From: Kribbella jejuensis
Lineage (GTDB): Bacteria; Actinomycetota; Actinomycetes; Propionibacteriales; Kribbellaceae
Direction: 5' to 3'
Length of the DNA: 64,000 bases
NCBI RefSeq assembly: GCF_006715085.1
Contig: NZ_VFMM01000001.1
Location: forward strand, 2,170,001 to 2,234,000
Below, one piece after another: positions 26,755 through 36,213 of the stretch (positions are counted from its first letter, which is position 1; every line of letters starts with the position of its first letter). The notes under the pieces were generated by a model, which did not search any database, was not told the origin of the DNA, and was given only the letters and a program-made list of their open reading frames with translations. The position numbers were made by a program, and so were the translations under genes.

Positions 26755-28027
26755 TCGTCGGCCGAGCCACATCCTCGATGAGCCGCACCGCTCGGTCGAT
26801 TCCTTCCTCGTCGCGGATCCATTCAGCAAGCCTCTTGGCCGAAATCGAGAACGATTGATCGGTGACTGCCATCTCGATGGCTCGAGCCAGCTCCGTCGCG
26901 TTCAGCTGCCGCTGCGGCAAGGGCTCCGGCGCCGCCCCGAGTTCGTGGACCCGACGGGCGAAGAACGGCTGATCCAGGACGAAGGGACACACGACTTGTG
27001 GCCGGCCTGCGGCGAGGGCCGCCGCGGTGGTTCCGCTCCCACCGTGATGAACGACCGCGGTCACGTGTTCGAACAGCCAGTCATGTGGGACGTCCCCGAC
27101 CGGCAAAATGTCCTGATCGTTCTTGCTCGCCTCAATGCCACCCCAGCCGGTGCCCACCACCGCACGAACTCCGGCCGACCGTACGGCTTCGGTGATCATC
27201 CTCGCAGTGCGCCCGGGATCCGAACCTGCCATGCTGCCGAATCCGACGTACACGACCGGTGCCCCGCTGTGGAGGAAGTCGTTCAAATCAGTGGACGGCA
27301 TCCAATCAGGCGGCGCCGGGAGCAGCCACGGCCCGGTCGTCTGCACCCAGGAGGGATAGTCGTCCGGCGGCGGAGCGAGCAGGTGCGCGCTGAAGGCCTG
27401 GAGCAAGGGCGTCGAGCCACCGCCCGGCATCCGCAGCACGTCCAGATAGCCACCGCGTCTCGTGAGGCCCAGCTTGTTCCTGCGCCACCTGTTCGTGTGG
27501 CCGGCGAGTATCTGGTACCAGATGTTGGTCGTCAGGTACGTGAGCCGGTTCCAGGTCACGGGCAACGGCAAGTCGTGCATCGGGTTGGGAAACGCGCGGG
27601 TCGGGACCCAGAACGGTTGCAGACAAGCCCGCACGGTAGGGATGCCGAGCCATTCGCCGAGCTGCCGGCCCGGAAGGACGATGTCATGAACTATGACATC
27701 CGCGCCTGCCCGTGCAGCATCGGCCATGTCGTCGAGTACCGCGTCCATCTTGTTGCGGTACATGCGCGCCACAGTCATAGCCAACCGTTTCCCGCGCAAT
27801 CCTCGATAGTTCGTTTCGAGAACTTCGCGCACGGCCGGGTGACCGTAGAGCTCGTTCGGACCGTCGGCCAAGGGGACAAAAGGAATCCCGTATGGCTTCG
27901 CGAGCGCGGCTGAACCCGCCGGAGCTCCCAGCCGGACCGTATGCCCAGCGCTTGTGAGCGCCAAGGCCAACGCAATAAAGGGCTGCACGTCGCCACGCGT
28001 TCCGTGGGTCAGGACCAAGACATCCAT
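26675..28027 (-). CDS. UGT-type (GT1) glycosyltransferase
   Basis: A 450-residue protein from the ATG at 28027 (MDVLVLTHGTRGDVQPFIAL); a reading extended to 28615 would cover the promoter and start of the LegC gene and is rejected. The N-terminal GTRGDVQPFIALALAL and the C-terminal donor-binding VHHGGSGTTAAALAAGRPQVVCP are hallmarks of the erythromycin/sterol glucosyltransferase group. It probably transfers a sugar from an NDP-donor to a lipid or secondary metabolite. It is divergent from LegC, suggesting that the sugar made by the Leg-type genes may be its donor; this is inference. Confidence 0.88.
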   Translation of the reverse strand: MDVLVLTHGTRGDVQPFIALALALTSAGHTVRLGAPAGSAALAKPYGIPFVPLADGPNELYGHPAVREVLETNYRGLRGKRLAMTVARMYRNKMDAVLDDMADAARAGADVIVHDIVLPGRQLGEWLGIPTVRACLQPFWVPTRAFPNPMHDLPLPVTWNRLTYLTTNIWYQILAGHTNRWRRNKLGLTRRGGYLDVLRMPGGGSTPLLQAFSAHLLAPPPDDYPSWVQTTGPWLLPAPPDWMPSTDLNDFLHSGAPVVYVGFGSMAGSDPGRTARMITEAVRSAGVRAVVGTGWGGIEASKNDQDILPVGDVPHDWLFEHVTAVVHHGGSGTTAAALAAGRPQVVCPFVLDQPFFARRVHELGAAPEPLPQRQLNATELARAIEMAVTDQSFSISAKRLAEWIRDEEGIDRAVRLIEDVARPTISRRSLRRPPSRTRPGTPCARRTPGP

Positions 28028-28201
28028 CGGGTACCAGCCTCGTCTGCCAGCCATCAGGGCTTCAAGTCTTGTCAACCTGCGGACATACCGACAGCAGGGC
28101 TTGTTCCACCGGCGCCGGTGTAAGGCGGCCCCTCGTTTCGCAGACTGCCGCGCTGGCAATGTTGTTCCCCGATTCCGCGGCGACATGGAGGAGATGCCCA
28201 G

Positions 28202-29320
28202 GTGATTCCGCTGAGCGAACCGACCTTCGGCGGCAACGAAGCGGTCTATCTGGAGCAATGCCTCGTCGGCGGCTACGTGTCCTCCGTCGGCCCTTTCGTC
28301 GACAGCTTCGAGCGCCAGTTCGCGGCATGGGTCGGCTCCCATCACGCAGTGGCCTGCGCCAGCGGCACAGCAGCGCTGCATGTCGCGCTGCAGATCGCCG
28401 GAGCCGCACCCGGCCGGCTGGTCGCGGTCTCCGACTTCACCTTCATCGCGTCGGTCAACGCGGTTCACTACACCGGCGCGGATCTGCTGCTGGTCGACAG
28501 CGAGCCGCGGACCTGGAACATGAACACCGAACTGCTGCGCGATCGTGTCGTTCGTCGAGCCGCACGCGGTCACCGGCTCCCCGATCTTGTCGAGATCGTC
28601 CACGTCCTCGGTCACCCAGCCGATATCGAGCCACTGCTGGAACTGCGCGAGCGGTTCGGCATCCGGATCATCGAGGACGCGGCTGAGTCACTCGGTGCGA
28701 GCTGGCACGACGGCCGGTTGGCAGGTACGGTCGGCGACCTGGCCTGCTTTTCCTTCAACGGCAACAAGATCATCACCACCGGGAGCGGGGGGATGATCAC
28801 GACAAACGACGCGACGTACGCGGCGCGCGCCAAACATCTCACTACCCAAGCCAAGGTGCCGGCCTCGTCGTACTTGCACGACGAGGTCGGGTACAACTAT
28901 CGGTTGAGCAATCTCTCGGCTGCGCTCGGCATCGCGCAACTCGAGCAACTGGCGGATCGGATCGGGCGTAAACGCCAGATCGCGCTACGGTACGCCGAGC
29001 AACTCGAAGGCTTGCCGCTCACCTTGCCACCACACGCCACCTGGGCAAACCCGACGTACTGGCTGTACTCAGTGCTTCTCGACGAGGCCGCGCCTGAGAA
29101 CGTCGTCGCGAGGCTGTCCTCCGCGAAGGTCGAGGCCCGAAGAGTCTGGCGTCCCGTTCACCTCCAACCGCCGTACGCAACTGCCGAACGGCTGCTCGGG
29201 AGCGTCGCAGAGGCTATACATGCTCGCGGCCTTTCGTTGCCCAGTTCATCCCATCTGACCGCGGAGCAGCAACGGAGGGTGTCCGCCGAGCTGGGATCCG
29301 CGCTGGCGGTTCAGAACTGA
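28202..29320 (+). CDS. legC: LegC-family PLP aminotransferase (DegT/DnrJ/EryC1)
   Basis: A 372-residue sugar aminotransferase. The segment SDFTFIASVNAVHYTGADLL followed by EPRTWNMN is characteristic of the LegC subgroup; the PLP-lysine lies in FNGNKIITTGSGGM, with IIEDAAESLG upstream. It would add the C4 amino group to the 4-keto product of LegB. Start GTG at 28202 with GGAGG at an 8-nt spacing. Its stop overlaps the LegG start (TGATG), so the two are translated together. Confidence 0.9.
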   Translation: MIPLSEPTFGGNEAVYLEQCLVGGYVSSVGPFVDSFERQFAAWVGSHHAVACASGTAALHVALQIAGAAPGRLVAVSDFTFIASVNAVHYTGADLLLVDSEPRTWNMNTELLRDRVVRRAARGHRLPDLVEIVHVLGHPADIEPLLELRERFGIRIIEDAAESLGASWHDGRLAGTVGDLACFSFNGNKIITTGSGGMITTNDATYAARAKHLTTQAKVPASSYLHDEVGYNYRLSNLSAALGIAQLEQLADRIGRKRQIALRYAEQLEGLPLTLPPHATWANPTYWLYSVLLDEAAPENVVARLSSAKVEARRVWRPVHLQPPYATAERLLGSVAEAIHARGLSLPSSSHLTAEQQRRVSAELGSALAVQN

Positions 29321-30543
29321 TGGCGCGGAGGGTCTGTGTGTTCACCGGCTCTCGGGCCGACTACGGACCGCTCACATCCGTACTGCGTGCCTTGAGCAAC
29401 GATAGTGACATCGAACTCCGCTTGCTTGTCAGCGGATCCCATCTCGTCGCCCAGCAAGGGATGACGATCGAGGCGATTGCGGCAGACGGCTTTCCGGTGG
29501 GGGCCTGCGTGCCGATCGTCGTGGCGGGCGACTCCCCGGCGAGTGCGGCCAAGTCGTTCGGGCTGGGTGCCATCGGTTACGTGGACGCACTCGAGCGCAT
29601 CGCGCCGGACATCCTCGTAATCCTCGGGGACCGATACGAAGCCCTGGCGGCTGCCGTAGCTGCGACGTTCCTGCGGCTTCCGCTCGCGCATATCTGCGGC
29701 GGCGAGGTGACAGCGGGATCGACCGACGAGAGTATGCGGCACGCGATCACGAAGCTGTCGCACCTCCATTTCACGGCGACCTCGGAGTTCAGTCGTCGGG
29801 TCGTTCAACTCGGCGAGGATCCGCAACGGGTCCATACCGTTGGTTCACCCGGCCTCGATTCGGTGCGGACGACGACGTTGCTGGACCGCGACGCACTGGC
29901 GGTTGCATTGGGTTTCGGGCTCCGTACACCGACGATCGCTGTGACCTATCACCCCGCCACCGCCGATCCGGCCGGTAGCCGAGCAGGCATCAAAGGTCTG
30001 CTCACCGCACTCGACCGCGTCGAGAACGGCCTTTTCGTCTTCACCGGATCCAATGTCGACCTAGGTGAGACATTCATCGAGACAGAAATTCAGGAGTTCA
30101 ACGGACGCCATCGCGGCCGGTCGGTCAGTTTCGCGTCGCTTGGCCGGATCCCGTACCTCAGCCTGGTCAAGCACGCGGACGTCGTCGTCGGGAATTCGTC
30201 CAGCGCGCTGATCGAAGCACCGGCGCTGGGAACGCCGAGCGTCAACGTCGGAAGCCGGCAGGAGGGTAGGCCGACATCCAGCTCGACCATCAGTTGCGGC
30301 GAGGCTGCCGAGGACATCCTCGCCGCCATTCTGCAGGCGCGTTCCCCCGAGCACAGACAGCTCGCGAGCATCGCTGAATCCCCGTACGGCGACGGCTTCG
30401 CCGCAGACCGGATCGTCCGCATCCTCAAGGACACACCACTCGACGGAGTGCTCAAGAAGCACTTCGTCGATCTCGACGACGCACGTCATCGGAACCATGC
30501 ATCCCTAACGCGGGCAAGCGACGCAAGGCAAACACCAGCATGA
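29320..30543 (+). CDS. legG: Hydrolysing NDP-sugar 2-epimerase, LegG/NeuC family
   Basis: A 407-residue protein with VFTGSRADYGPL at the start, ILGDRYEALAAAVAAT, HICGGEVTAGSTDESMRHAI and VGNSSSALIEAPALGTPSVN, all typical of NeuC/LegG. The enzyme removes the nucleotide while inverting C2, here presumably yielding free 2,4-diacetamido-2,4,6-trideoxymannose. The next step in the known pathway, condensation with phosphoenolpyruvate by LegI, has no gene in this window. The 3' end overlaps the convergent MFS gene by 92 bp. Confidence 0.9.
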   Translation: MARRVCVFTGSRADYGPLTSVLRALSNDSDIELRLLVSGSHLVAQQGMTIEAIAADGFPVGACVPIVVAGDSPASAAKSFGLGAIGYVDALERIAPDILVILGDRYEALAAAVAATFLRLPLAHICGGEVTAGSTDESMRHAITKLSHLHFTATSEFSRRVVQLGEDPQRVHTVGSPGLDSVRTTTLLDRDALAVALGFGLRTPTIAVTYHPATADPAGSRAGIKGLLTALDRVENGLFVFTGSNVDLGETFIETEIQEFNGRHRGRSVSFASLGRIPYLSLVKHADVVVGNSSSALIEAPALGTPSVNVGSRQEGRPTSSSTISCGEAAEDILAAILQARSPEHRQLASIAESPYGDGFAADRIVRILKDTPLDGVLKKHFVDLDDARHRNHASLTRASDARQTPA

Positions 30544-31987
30544 TGCCCACGATTGTCAAGACGACCGCCGACATTCCGGCGATCAGATGTAATCCGGTTG
30601 TGAACGCATCACGGGCCCGTGCGAGGACGACCTCTGGTTCGGCGTCGGCGATGGCCTCGGCCAGCGACGTGCCCGCTGTTCGGCCGCTGATACTGCGATA
30701 GGACACAGTCATGACACTGCCGAGGATCGCGACGCCCAACGCCAATCCGATCCCCAAGCTCGTTTGCGCGACAGCAGCAGCGGTCCCTGCCTTCTGTGGT
30801 GGCACCGAGCCGATGACCAAATTCGTGCCCAGCATCTGCACGGGCGCCGACCCGACGCATCCCACCGCGAACGCGAACATGAGAACCGTGGTTGACGTCG
30901 CCTGAGTCATCACAACCATTCCGGCGGTCGTGCATGCGATGCCACCCGGAATCAGAACCCCTGGCCGGATCCGTCGAGCCGCGATCGGCGCCAACTGGAA
31001 AGCCACGACCGAAGTGAGTACGCCCGGAACCACAGCGAGACCCGCCGCCAGCGGCGTCATGCCTTGCACCAACTGGAAGTACTGAACCACGAACACCGTC
31101 ACGCCGCCGGACAGCACCGAGAAGACCAACATGCCGGCCAGCATCGCGCCGGACGTCGATCGGCTGAACAACCGTACGTCGACCAATGGCTCGGACAGGC
31201 GGCGCTGCCTCCGCACAAATGTCCATCCGATCACCAGCCCGGTCACGAGTCCCACCACCGACATCACGTGAACTCCTTGCGCGGCGAAGTGCTTCAGACC
31301 GTAGACCGCCGGAAGAATCGCCGCCGGGAGGAGCAGCGCGCTCAGTACGTCGACCTGCCCGGCCCGCTCAGTGCGATGTTCGGGCAACAGGAGCGGTCCG
31401 AGAACCAGGAGCGCCACCATCGCCGGCACGCCGATCAGCAATGCCGAGCCCCACCAGAACTCGGCGAGCAGCAACCCGCCGACGATTGGACCGGCGACGG
31501 CACCGAGTGCGAAACACCCGGCCCACAGGCCCAACGCGGTGACGCGGCGCCGTTCGTCCGGAAACAGCATCGAGATCAACGACAACGTGCAGGGCGCGAT
31601 GGACGCCCCCGCGATGCCGACGACGGCGCGAGCCCCGATCAGCATCCCGGCGTTGACCGAGTACGCCGCAACGACCGAAGCGACAGCGAAAACCGCTGCG
31701 GCGATGAGGAGCAGCCGACGCCGCCCGACCCGGTCGGCGAAATGCCCCATGGCAATCATCAGGCCGGCGACCATGAACCCGTACACGTCCAGAATCCACA
31801 ACTGCTGTGTGCTCGAGGCGCCCAAGGCCGCGGTCAGCGCCGGCATCGCCAACAGCAGCACGAACTCGAGCATCGAAACCAACATCGCCGCGAGGCAGAG
31901 GACGGCCAGTGCCATCCACGCACGCCAATCCGTGCGTTGATCTTCGCTCGAAGGCAGCGGTGGGTTCTCCGTGCGGGATTTCGGCAC
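30452..31987 (-). CDS. MFS transporter, DHA2/14-helix drug-exporter type
   Basis: A 511-residue hydrophobic protein with about 14 membrane segments. Family motif A appears as GHFADRVGRRRLLL, and motif C-like glycines in GIAGASIAPCTLSLISM. Start GTG at 31987, preceded by GGAGG. It probably exports a small molecule in exchange for protons. It lies at the edge of the sugar cluster and converges on LegG, so export of the cluster's product is plausible but unproven. Confidence 0.9.
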   Translation of the reverse strand: MPKSRTENPPLPSSEDQRTDWRAWMALAVLCLAAMLVSMLEFVLLLAMPALTAALGASSTQQLWILDVYGFMVAGLMIAMGHFADRVGRRRLLLIAAAVFAVASVVAAYSVNAGMLIGARAVVGIAGASIAPCTLSLISMLFPDERRRVTALGLWAGCFALGAVAGPIVGGLLLAEFWWGSALLIGVPAMVALLVLGPLLLPEHRTERAGQVDVLSALLLPAAILPAVYGLKHFAAQGVHVMSVVGLVTGLVIGWTFVRRQRRLSEPLVDVRLFSRSTSGAMLAGMLVFSVLSGGVTVFVVQYFQLVQGMTPLAAGLAVVPGVLTSVVAFQLAPIAARRIRPGVLIPGGIACTTAGMVVMTQATSTTVLMFAFAVGCVGSAPVQMLGTNLVIGSVPPQKAGTAAAVAQTSLGIGLALGVAILGSVMTVSYRSISGRTAGTSLAEAIADAEPEVVLARARDAFTTGLHLIAGMSAVVLTIVGIMLVFALRRLPALGMHGSDDVRRRDRRSAS

Positions 31988-32059
31988 TGCTGACCTCCGG
32001 GCTCAGAAGCGTTCCCTGTTGACTGTCGCGGTGAGCGACACAGCAGTCCAGGTGGCGAG

Positions 32060-33448
32060 TTACGCCGTCGAATCAGACTTCGCGTCGAAGAGTGGCAATC
32101 TGCTTGACCTGGATCGAGCTTCGACGAGCAGTGCACGAACAGTTCCTGTGCTGATCCGAGCCTCATCGGCGCTCAACCGGTTGGCCGGCACGTGCAAGGC
32201 GGTGGAGCGCTCGCGCAACTGGACCACGTGCGAGTACTGATGGCCGAATTGGGCGGTTACTGCGTTGCCGGCTGTGTTGGGGTGGGCTGTGGGGTCGACG
32301 CGGAGGCCTTGTTGGGCGAGTAGGCCGGTCGCTATGAGTTCGCCTGCTTCGGCCAGTAGCAGGTGGGCCGACTGTGGTGCGTCGGTCGCGATCTGTTCGG
32401 CGGCGATGACGTGCTGCTCAGCCAGCTCCAGGGCAGGTTCCGAACGGGCATCAGGACCGTTCGTCAAGGTGAGCTGCCCCGACTCGAGCAGCTGCAGGAT
32501 GGCTGCTCGGCCCGCCGCGAAGTCTTCGCGGCCGCGGACTGTTCCAACTGGTCCGACCATCCGGACTTCTACGATCGGTTCGCCGTCCCAGTGGGCAGGC
32601 ATGGTGAGGGTTCTGTCGGTCTCGATCCCGCTCAGGTGCCATCGGACCGGCCGTTTGAGCCGTAGCTCAGCACGGCCCGCGGCAAGGTTCAGTTCATCCT
32701 GATCTGCGGGGCGGCCAAGCTCGGTCACCACAACCAGGTCGATGCTGTCCGGAGCCGGTCCTGGGACGCCGGCGAAGCGCTGCGCCCACGCTCCCCCGAC
32801 GATGAGGCGGCAAGCGCCGCGCACGCTGCCGAACTCTTCGCCGATCACTTGTGGTACTCCGTAACTCAAGCGCAGCAGCTGGACCAGCGGCGCGAGCCCG
32901 GGACCGAGGTGGGAGGCGTGGTAGAGGCGCATCGTTCCTTCGGTACGGCCGCTGACGATGCCGGCGGTCTCCAGTAGCTGGACCTCTTTGTCGACAGACG
33001 CGAGCGCGGCGCCGGCCGTCTCGCCCAGTTCGCTGAGCGAGAACCAGCGGTCGGGATTGAGGAGTACGGCGGCGAGGACGCCGGCCTGGACCCGCGACCG
33101 CAGCACGGGTAGCAGCTCGGGCGTTCCCTGTGCCCGGCGTACCGCCCCTGGCTTCGTAGGCGCGTTGTGCGCCACCACGGCGTTTCCGGTTTTCATGCGG
33201 CGTCTCGAGAGGGCGGCTGCTTCCTCGAAGCGTTCTCGAGGGAGGTCGAAGAAGACTGACAGCCATTGTCTCGTCTCTGCTCTCGGGACCTGGGCTCCGC
33301 GTTCCCAGTGTGAGATCAGATCTCGGTTGATCGTGTGCCGACCGGACATCGTCGCGAGCTCCTTCGCGAGGCGCGTCTGGCTCAGCCCCCGTGCCTCCCG
33401 CGCCTTCCTGATCAGTTCCGCGATCGTGACCGGACCGTTCGACTCCAT
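32060..33448 (-). CDS. XRE-family regulator with winged-helix and putative nucleotidyltransferase-like/HEPN-like domains
   Basis: A 462-residue protein. Residues ~8-70 are an XRE helix-turn-helix (IAELIRKAREARGLSQTRLA ... NRDLISHWERG). Residues ~110-175 look like an ArsR-type winged helix (RSRVQAGVLAAVLLNPDRWF, LLETAGIVSGRTEGTMRLY). Residues ~205-240 (RLIVGGAWAQRFAGVPG ... SIDLVVV) resemble the degenerate core of a minimal nucleotidyltransferase. The C-terminal third is helical and contains RVDPTAH, which fits the Rx4-6H pattern of HEPN RNases. The last two assignments are tentative. A strong GGAGGGGAG precedes the ATG at 33448. Confidence 0.7.
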   Translation of the reverse strand: MESNGPVTIAELIRKAREARGLSQTRLAKELATMSGRHTINRDLISHWERGAQVPRAETRQWLSVFFDLPRERFEEAAALSRRRMKTGNAVVAHNAPTKPGAVRRAQGTPELLPVLRSRVQAGVLAAVLLNPDRWFSLSELGETAGAALASVDKEVQLLETAGIVSGRTEGTMRLYHASHLGPGLAPLVQLLRLSYGVPQVIGEEFGSVRGACRLIVGGAWAQRFAGVPGPAPDSIDLVVVTELGRPADQDELNLAAGRAELRLKRPVRWHLSGIETDRTLTMPAHWDGEPIVEVRMVGPVGTVRGREDFAAGRAAILQLLESGQLTLTNGPDARSEPALELAEQHVIAAEQIATDAPQSAHLLLAEAGELIATGLLAQQGLRVDPTAHPNTAGNAVTAQFGHQYSHVVQLRERSTALHVPANRLSADEARISTGTVRALLVEARSRSSRLPLFDAKSDSTA

Positions 33449-33589
33449 TGACGTCTCCCCTCCACGAAGGAAAGTAGGGATACGCCGCAGTTGCAGGATG
33501 ACTTGCGGCTAGGCCCGCAACGTTACGGAGAAGAGCTGTGCGTGATCGGACCGAATTACGACCCGCTGTGTCCACGTTGCGTCGAGCGG

Positions 33590-34564
33590 TCAGCGGCCCA
33601 ACGTCTCCGAGGGGAGTTCACCGAAACGTTTGCGATACTCGCCGGCGAAGCGACCGACATGACCGAGACGCCAACGCGCCGCGACCTGCCGCACGGTCAC
33701 CGTGTCGCGTTGTTTGACCCGCAGCTCGCTGTGCGCCCGTTGCATGCGCACGTTGGTCATGTACTCCTTCGGACCGGAACCCAGATGCCTCGCGAATCCC
33801 TTCTGCAGGGCGCGAGGGCTCACCCCGGCGGCGCGGGCCAGACTCGTGATGGTGTGGTCCCATTCCGGATGGCTCTCGATCAGGTCCCGCGCGATGCTCA
33901 CCGCCCGGGACGGCACCATGGGGGCGCTCGTGCCGGCCAGCAGGTCGGAGTAGTTGTGTGGTTGGGCGAGCAGCAAACCCTTGATCAAGACGTCCTCGTA
34001 CCCGGCGGCCGCCAACTCGTGGTCGACGAGGCTGTCGTCGGCGCGGCCGAGCTCGTCCACAAACGTGCGCATCATCGTCAACCAACTGCGTCCGTACCCC
34101 GAGCTGACATCCATACCCGGCTGGAAACGCACGGGCTCGGGCAGTGGGGCATCGAGCATCTCGCTCAGCTGTGACTCGACCGCCAGCCGGTCGATCCGGA
34201 GGATCAGCTTCGCGCAGTCAGCAGACCACCGCATACTGAGCGACTCCGTAGGTGACACCACGGAGACGAGTCTTGGTGTGGAAAAGACCTCCTCCCGTCC
34301 GCAGCGAACGTGGCTGTGACCGGACAGCGGCACCTGTACGACGAAGAACGAGCCGAGCTCCCCCGGCTCGATCAGCACGTCCGCGCCGTAGCTGACGTAG
34401 TTCGCCGCGACGTTCGCGAGGCGGCGGGTACGCATCCGCGCATCCAGCCGGCCCGCCTTTCGGGTCAGGTCCAGGCGATGAGGGACGAAGACGCGTCCGA
34501 CCGAGTCGCGAACATCGTCCAGATCATGTGAATGAAACAGCTCGTAATGCTCGAGAAGTTGCAT
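33590..34564 (-). CDS. AraC-family transcriptional regulator
   Basis: A 324-residue protein from the ATG at 34564 (MQLLEHYELFHSHDLDDVRD); an earlier ATG at 34615 lacks a ribosome-binding site. N-terminal AraC-binding-like domain (VGRVFVPHRLDL ... FFVVQVPLSGHSHVRCG) and C-terminal double helix-turn-helix (ITSLARAAGVSPRALQKGFARHLG; VRQVAARWRLGHVGRFAGEYRKRFGE). It is divergent from tryptophanase and so is the likely regulator of that gene. The intervening DNA carries two GGTTAAC elements. Confidence 0.9.
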   Translation of the reverse strand: MQLLEHYELFHSHDLDDVRDSVGRVFVPHRLDLTRKAGRLDARMRTRRLANVAANYVSYGADVLIEPGELGSFFVVQVPLSGHSHVRCGREEVFSTPRLVSVVSPTESLSMRWSADCAKLILRIDRLAVESQLSEMLDAPLPEPVRFQPGMDVSSGYGRSWLTMMRTFVDELGRADDSLVDHELAAAGYEDVLIKGLLLAQPHNYSDLLAGTSAPMVPSRAVSIARDLIESHPEWDHTITSLARAAGVSPRALQKGFARHLGSGPKEYMTNVRMQRAHSELRVKQRDTVTVRQVAARWRLGHVGRFAGEYRKRFGELPSETLGR

Positions 34565-34633
34565 CTTCTGTCGGCCGTCCGCCAGCGGAGCGCCAACACC
34601 CCCTTTGGCAATCATGGTGAAAAAACGATAACC

Positions 34634-34705
34634 GGTTAACCCAGAGTCGTCATCAGATGCGCGCGCCGCCTTACCGTCCGGGCGGGCCGGGCAGGGTTGG
34701 TTAAC
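34634..34705. promoter_or_regulatory. Paired GGTTAAC elements between AraC and tryptophanase genes
   Basis: GGTTAAC occurs at 34634-34640 and 34699-34705 in the same orientation, 65 bp apart. The first copy is part of a short palindrome (TAACCGGTTA). They are candidate AraC-protein half-sites. Confidence 0.35.
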
Positions 34706-34848
34706 GTTCCACCTTTCGGCTCGCCGGCGAATCAGCGTGGAATACCGGCGGAAAGCGCCTCCCTCCAACTGGCCCCTGCCCCCGGCGTCGCGGACTGCGC
34801 AGACTTGGCCTACCGATACCCGGTTGCGCCGCTTGGAGGACGAAGCCC

Positions 34849-36213
34849 GTGCCAGCGTTCATGGAGCCGTTCCGGATCAAGAGTGTCGAACCGATTCCGT
34901 TTCCGTCCACCGAGGAACGACGCACGGCGCTCGCCGACGCGGGCCACAACCTCTTCCGGGTGCCCTCGCGGGCGATAACCATCGACCTGCTGACCGACTC
35001 GGGCACGAACGCCATGTCAGCCGCACAATGGTCTGCGCTTCTCAGCGGCGACGAGTCGTACGCCGGCGCGACTTCGTTCGAACATTTCCGGGCGGTTGTC
35101 CGGGAACTCACGGGATTCGACGAAGTAATACCGGTACACCAGGGCCGCGCCGCCGAGCGGATTCTCCTGGGTGAGCTGCTCGGAGCCGGCGATGTGTCGA
35201 TCAGCAATACACATTTCGACACCACTCGCGCTGCCATCGAATCCGCCGGCGCCACTGCCGTCGATCTGCCGGTCGATCAGACGTCGCCGTCGGCCTTCGG
35301 TGGCGACATCGATCTCGGTCTGCTCGAAGAGCGGCTCCGCGGGACGCGCGCCAACGGAGTGCGCTGCGTCGTGCTGACCATCACGAACAACGCCGGCGGT
35401 GGCCAGCCGGTTTCACTGGCCAACGTGACCGCGGTTCGTCAGCTGTGCGACCGCCATCGGATCATGCTCCTGCTGGACGCTTCGAGGTTCGCGGAGAACG
35501 CCTACCTGATCACCGAGCGCGAACCCAGCGAGGCCGGCCGGAGCCCGCGCGAGGTCGCGCATGCTCTGTTCTCCTTGGCGGACGGATGCTGGGCAAGCCT
35601 GAAGAAGGACGGCCTCGCCAACATCGGTGGACTGATCGCGCTGCGGGACACCGAGCTCGCACGTCGTTGCCGACAGCAACTGATCGCGTTCGAGGGTTTC
35701 CCGACGTACGGCGGACTCGCCGGCCGCGATCTCGACGCGCTCGCACAAGGACTCCTCGAGGTGACGGATCCGGCGTACCTGCGGTACCGGGCATCGACTG
35801 CCCGCTGGTTCGGCGAACAGCTCTCGGAGGCCGGACTCTCGGTGCTTCAGCCGACGGGTTGCCACGCCGTGTACGTCGATGCCGCGCAGGTTCTGCCGCA
35901 CATCTCGCCTGAGCAGCTGCCCGCGACGGCATTGGCCAACGAGCTCTACCTCGCCGGAGCCGTACGGGTCTCCGACTTGGGCACCTTGGCGTTCGGACGG
36001 GCCGACCCGGACGGCGGGGTGGACATCGCCGCACCCCGCGAACTCGTCCGCTTCGCGCTGCCCCGCCGGGTCTACACCAAGAGCCACCTCGAGTACGTGG
36101 TCGACGTGGCAGCGAACGTGGCCGCCAAAGCCGCACAGATCCCCGGTTACCGGATCGTCGAGCAGGCGCCGGTGCTGCGTCACTTCACGGCAGTGCTCAT
36201 GCCGCTCGGGTGA
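34849..36213 (+). CDS. tnaA: Tryptophanase / beta-eliminating lyase family
   Basis: A 454-residue PLP enzyme of the tryptophanase/tyrosine phenol-lyase family. Marks: LLTDSGTNAMSAAQWSALL, SYAGATSF, ITNNAGGGQPVSLANV, LLLDASRFAENAYL, and the PLP-lysine pair at residues 252-253 in SLKKDGLANIGG. The family cleaves tryptophan to indole, pyruvate and ammonia, or tyrosine to phenol. Indole specificity is favoured by the TsrM-like and TrpB2 genes downstream, but residues alone do not settle it. Start GTG at 34849 with GGAGG upstream. The 3' end overlaps a convergent XRE gene by 34 bp. Confidence 0.9.
   Translation: MPAFMEPFRIKSVEPIPFPSTEERRTALADAGHNLFRVPSRAITIDLLTDSGTNAMSAAQWSALLSGDESYAGATSFEHFRAVVRELTGFDEVIPVHQGRAAERILLGELLGAGDVSISNTHFDTTRAAIESAGATAVDLPVDQTSPSAFGGDIDLGLLEERLRGTRANGVRCVVLTITNNAGGGQPVSLANVTAVRQLCDRHRIMLLLDASRFAENAYLITEREPSEAGRSPREVAHALFSLADGCWASLKKDGLANIGGLIALRDTELARRCRQQLIAFEGFPTYGGLAGRDLDALAQGLLEVTDPAYLRYRASTARWFGEQLSEAGLSVLQPTGCHAVYVDAAQVLPHISPEQLPATALANELYLAGAVRVSDLGTLAFGRADPDGGVDIAAPRELVRFALPRRVYTKSHLEYVVDVAANVAAKAAQIPGYRIVEQAPVLRHFTAVLMPLG

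Noticed and set aside
28028..28615. 196-residue N-terminal extension of the glycosyltransferase
   Set aside because: It would overlap the LegC gene and its promoter; the family start is MDVLVLTHGTRGD.
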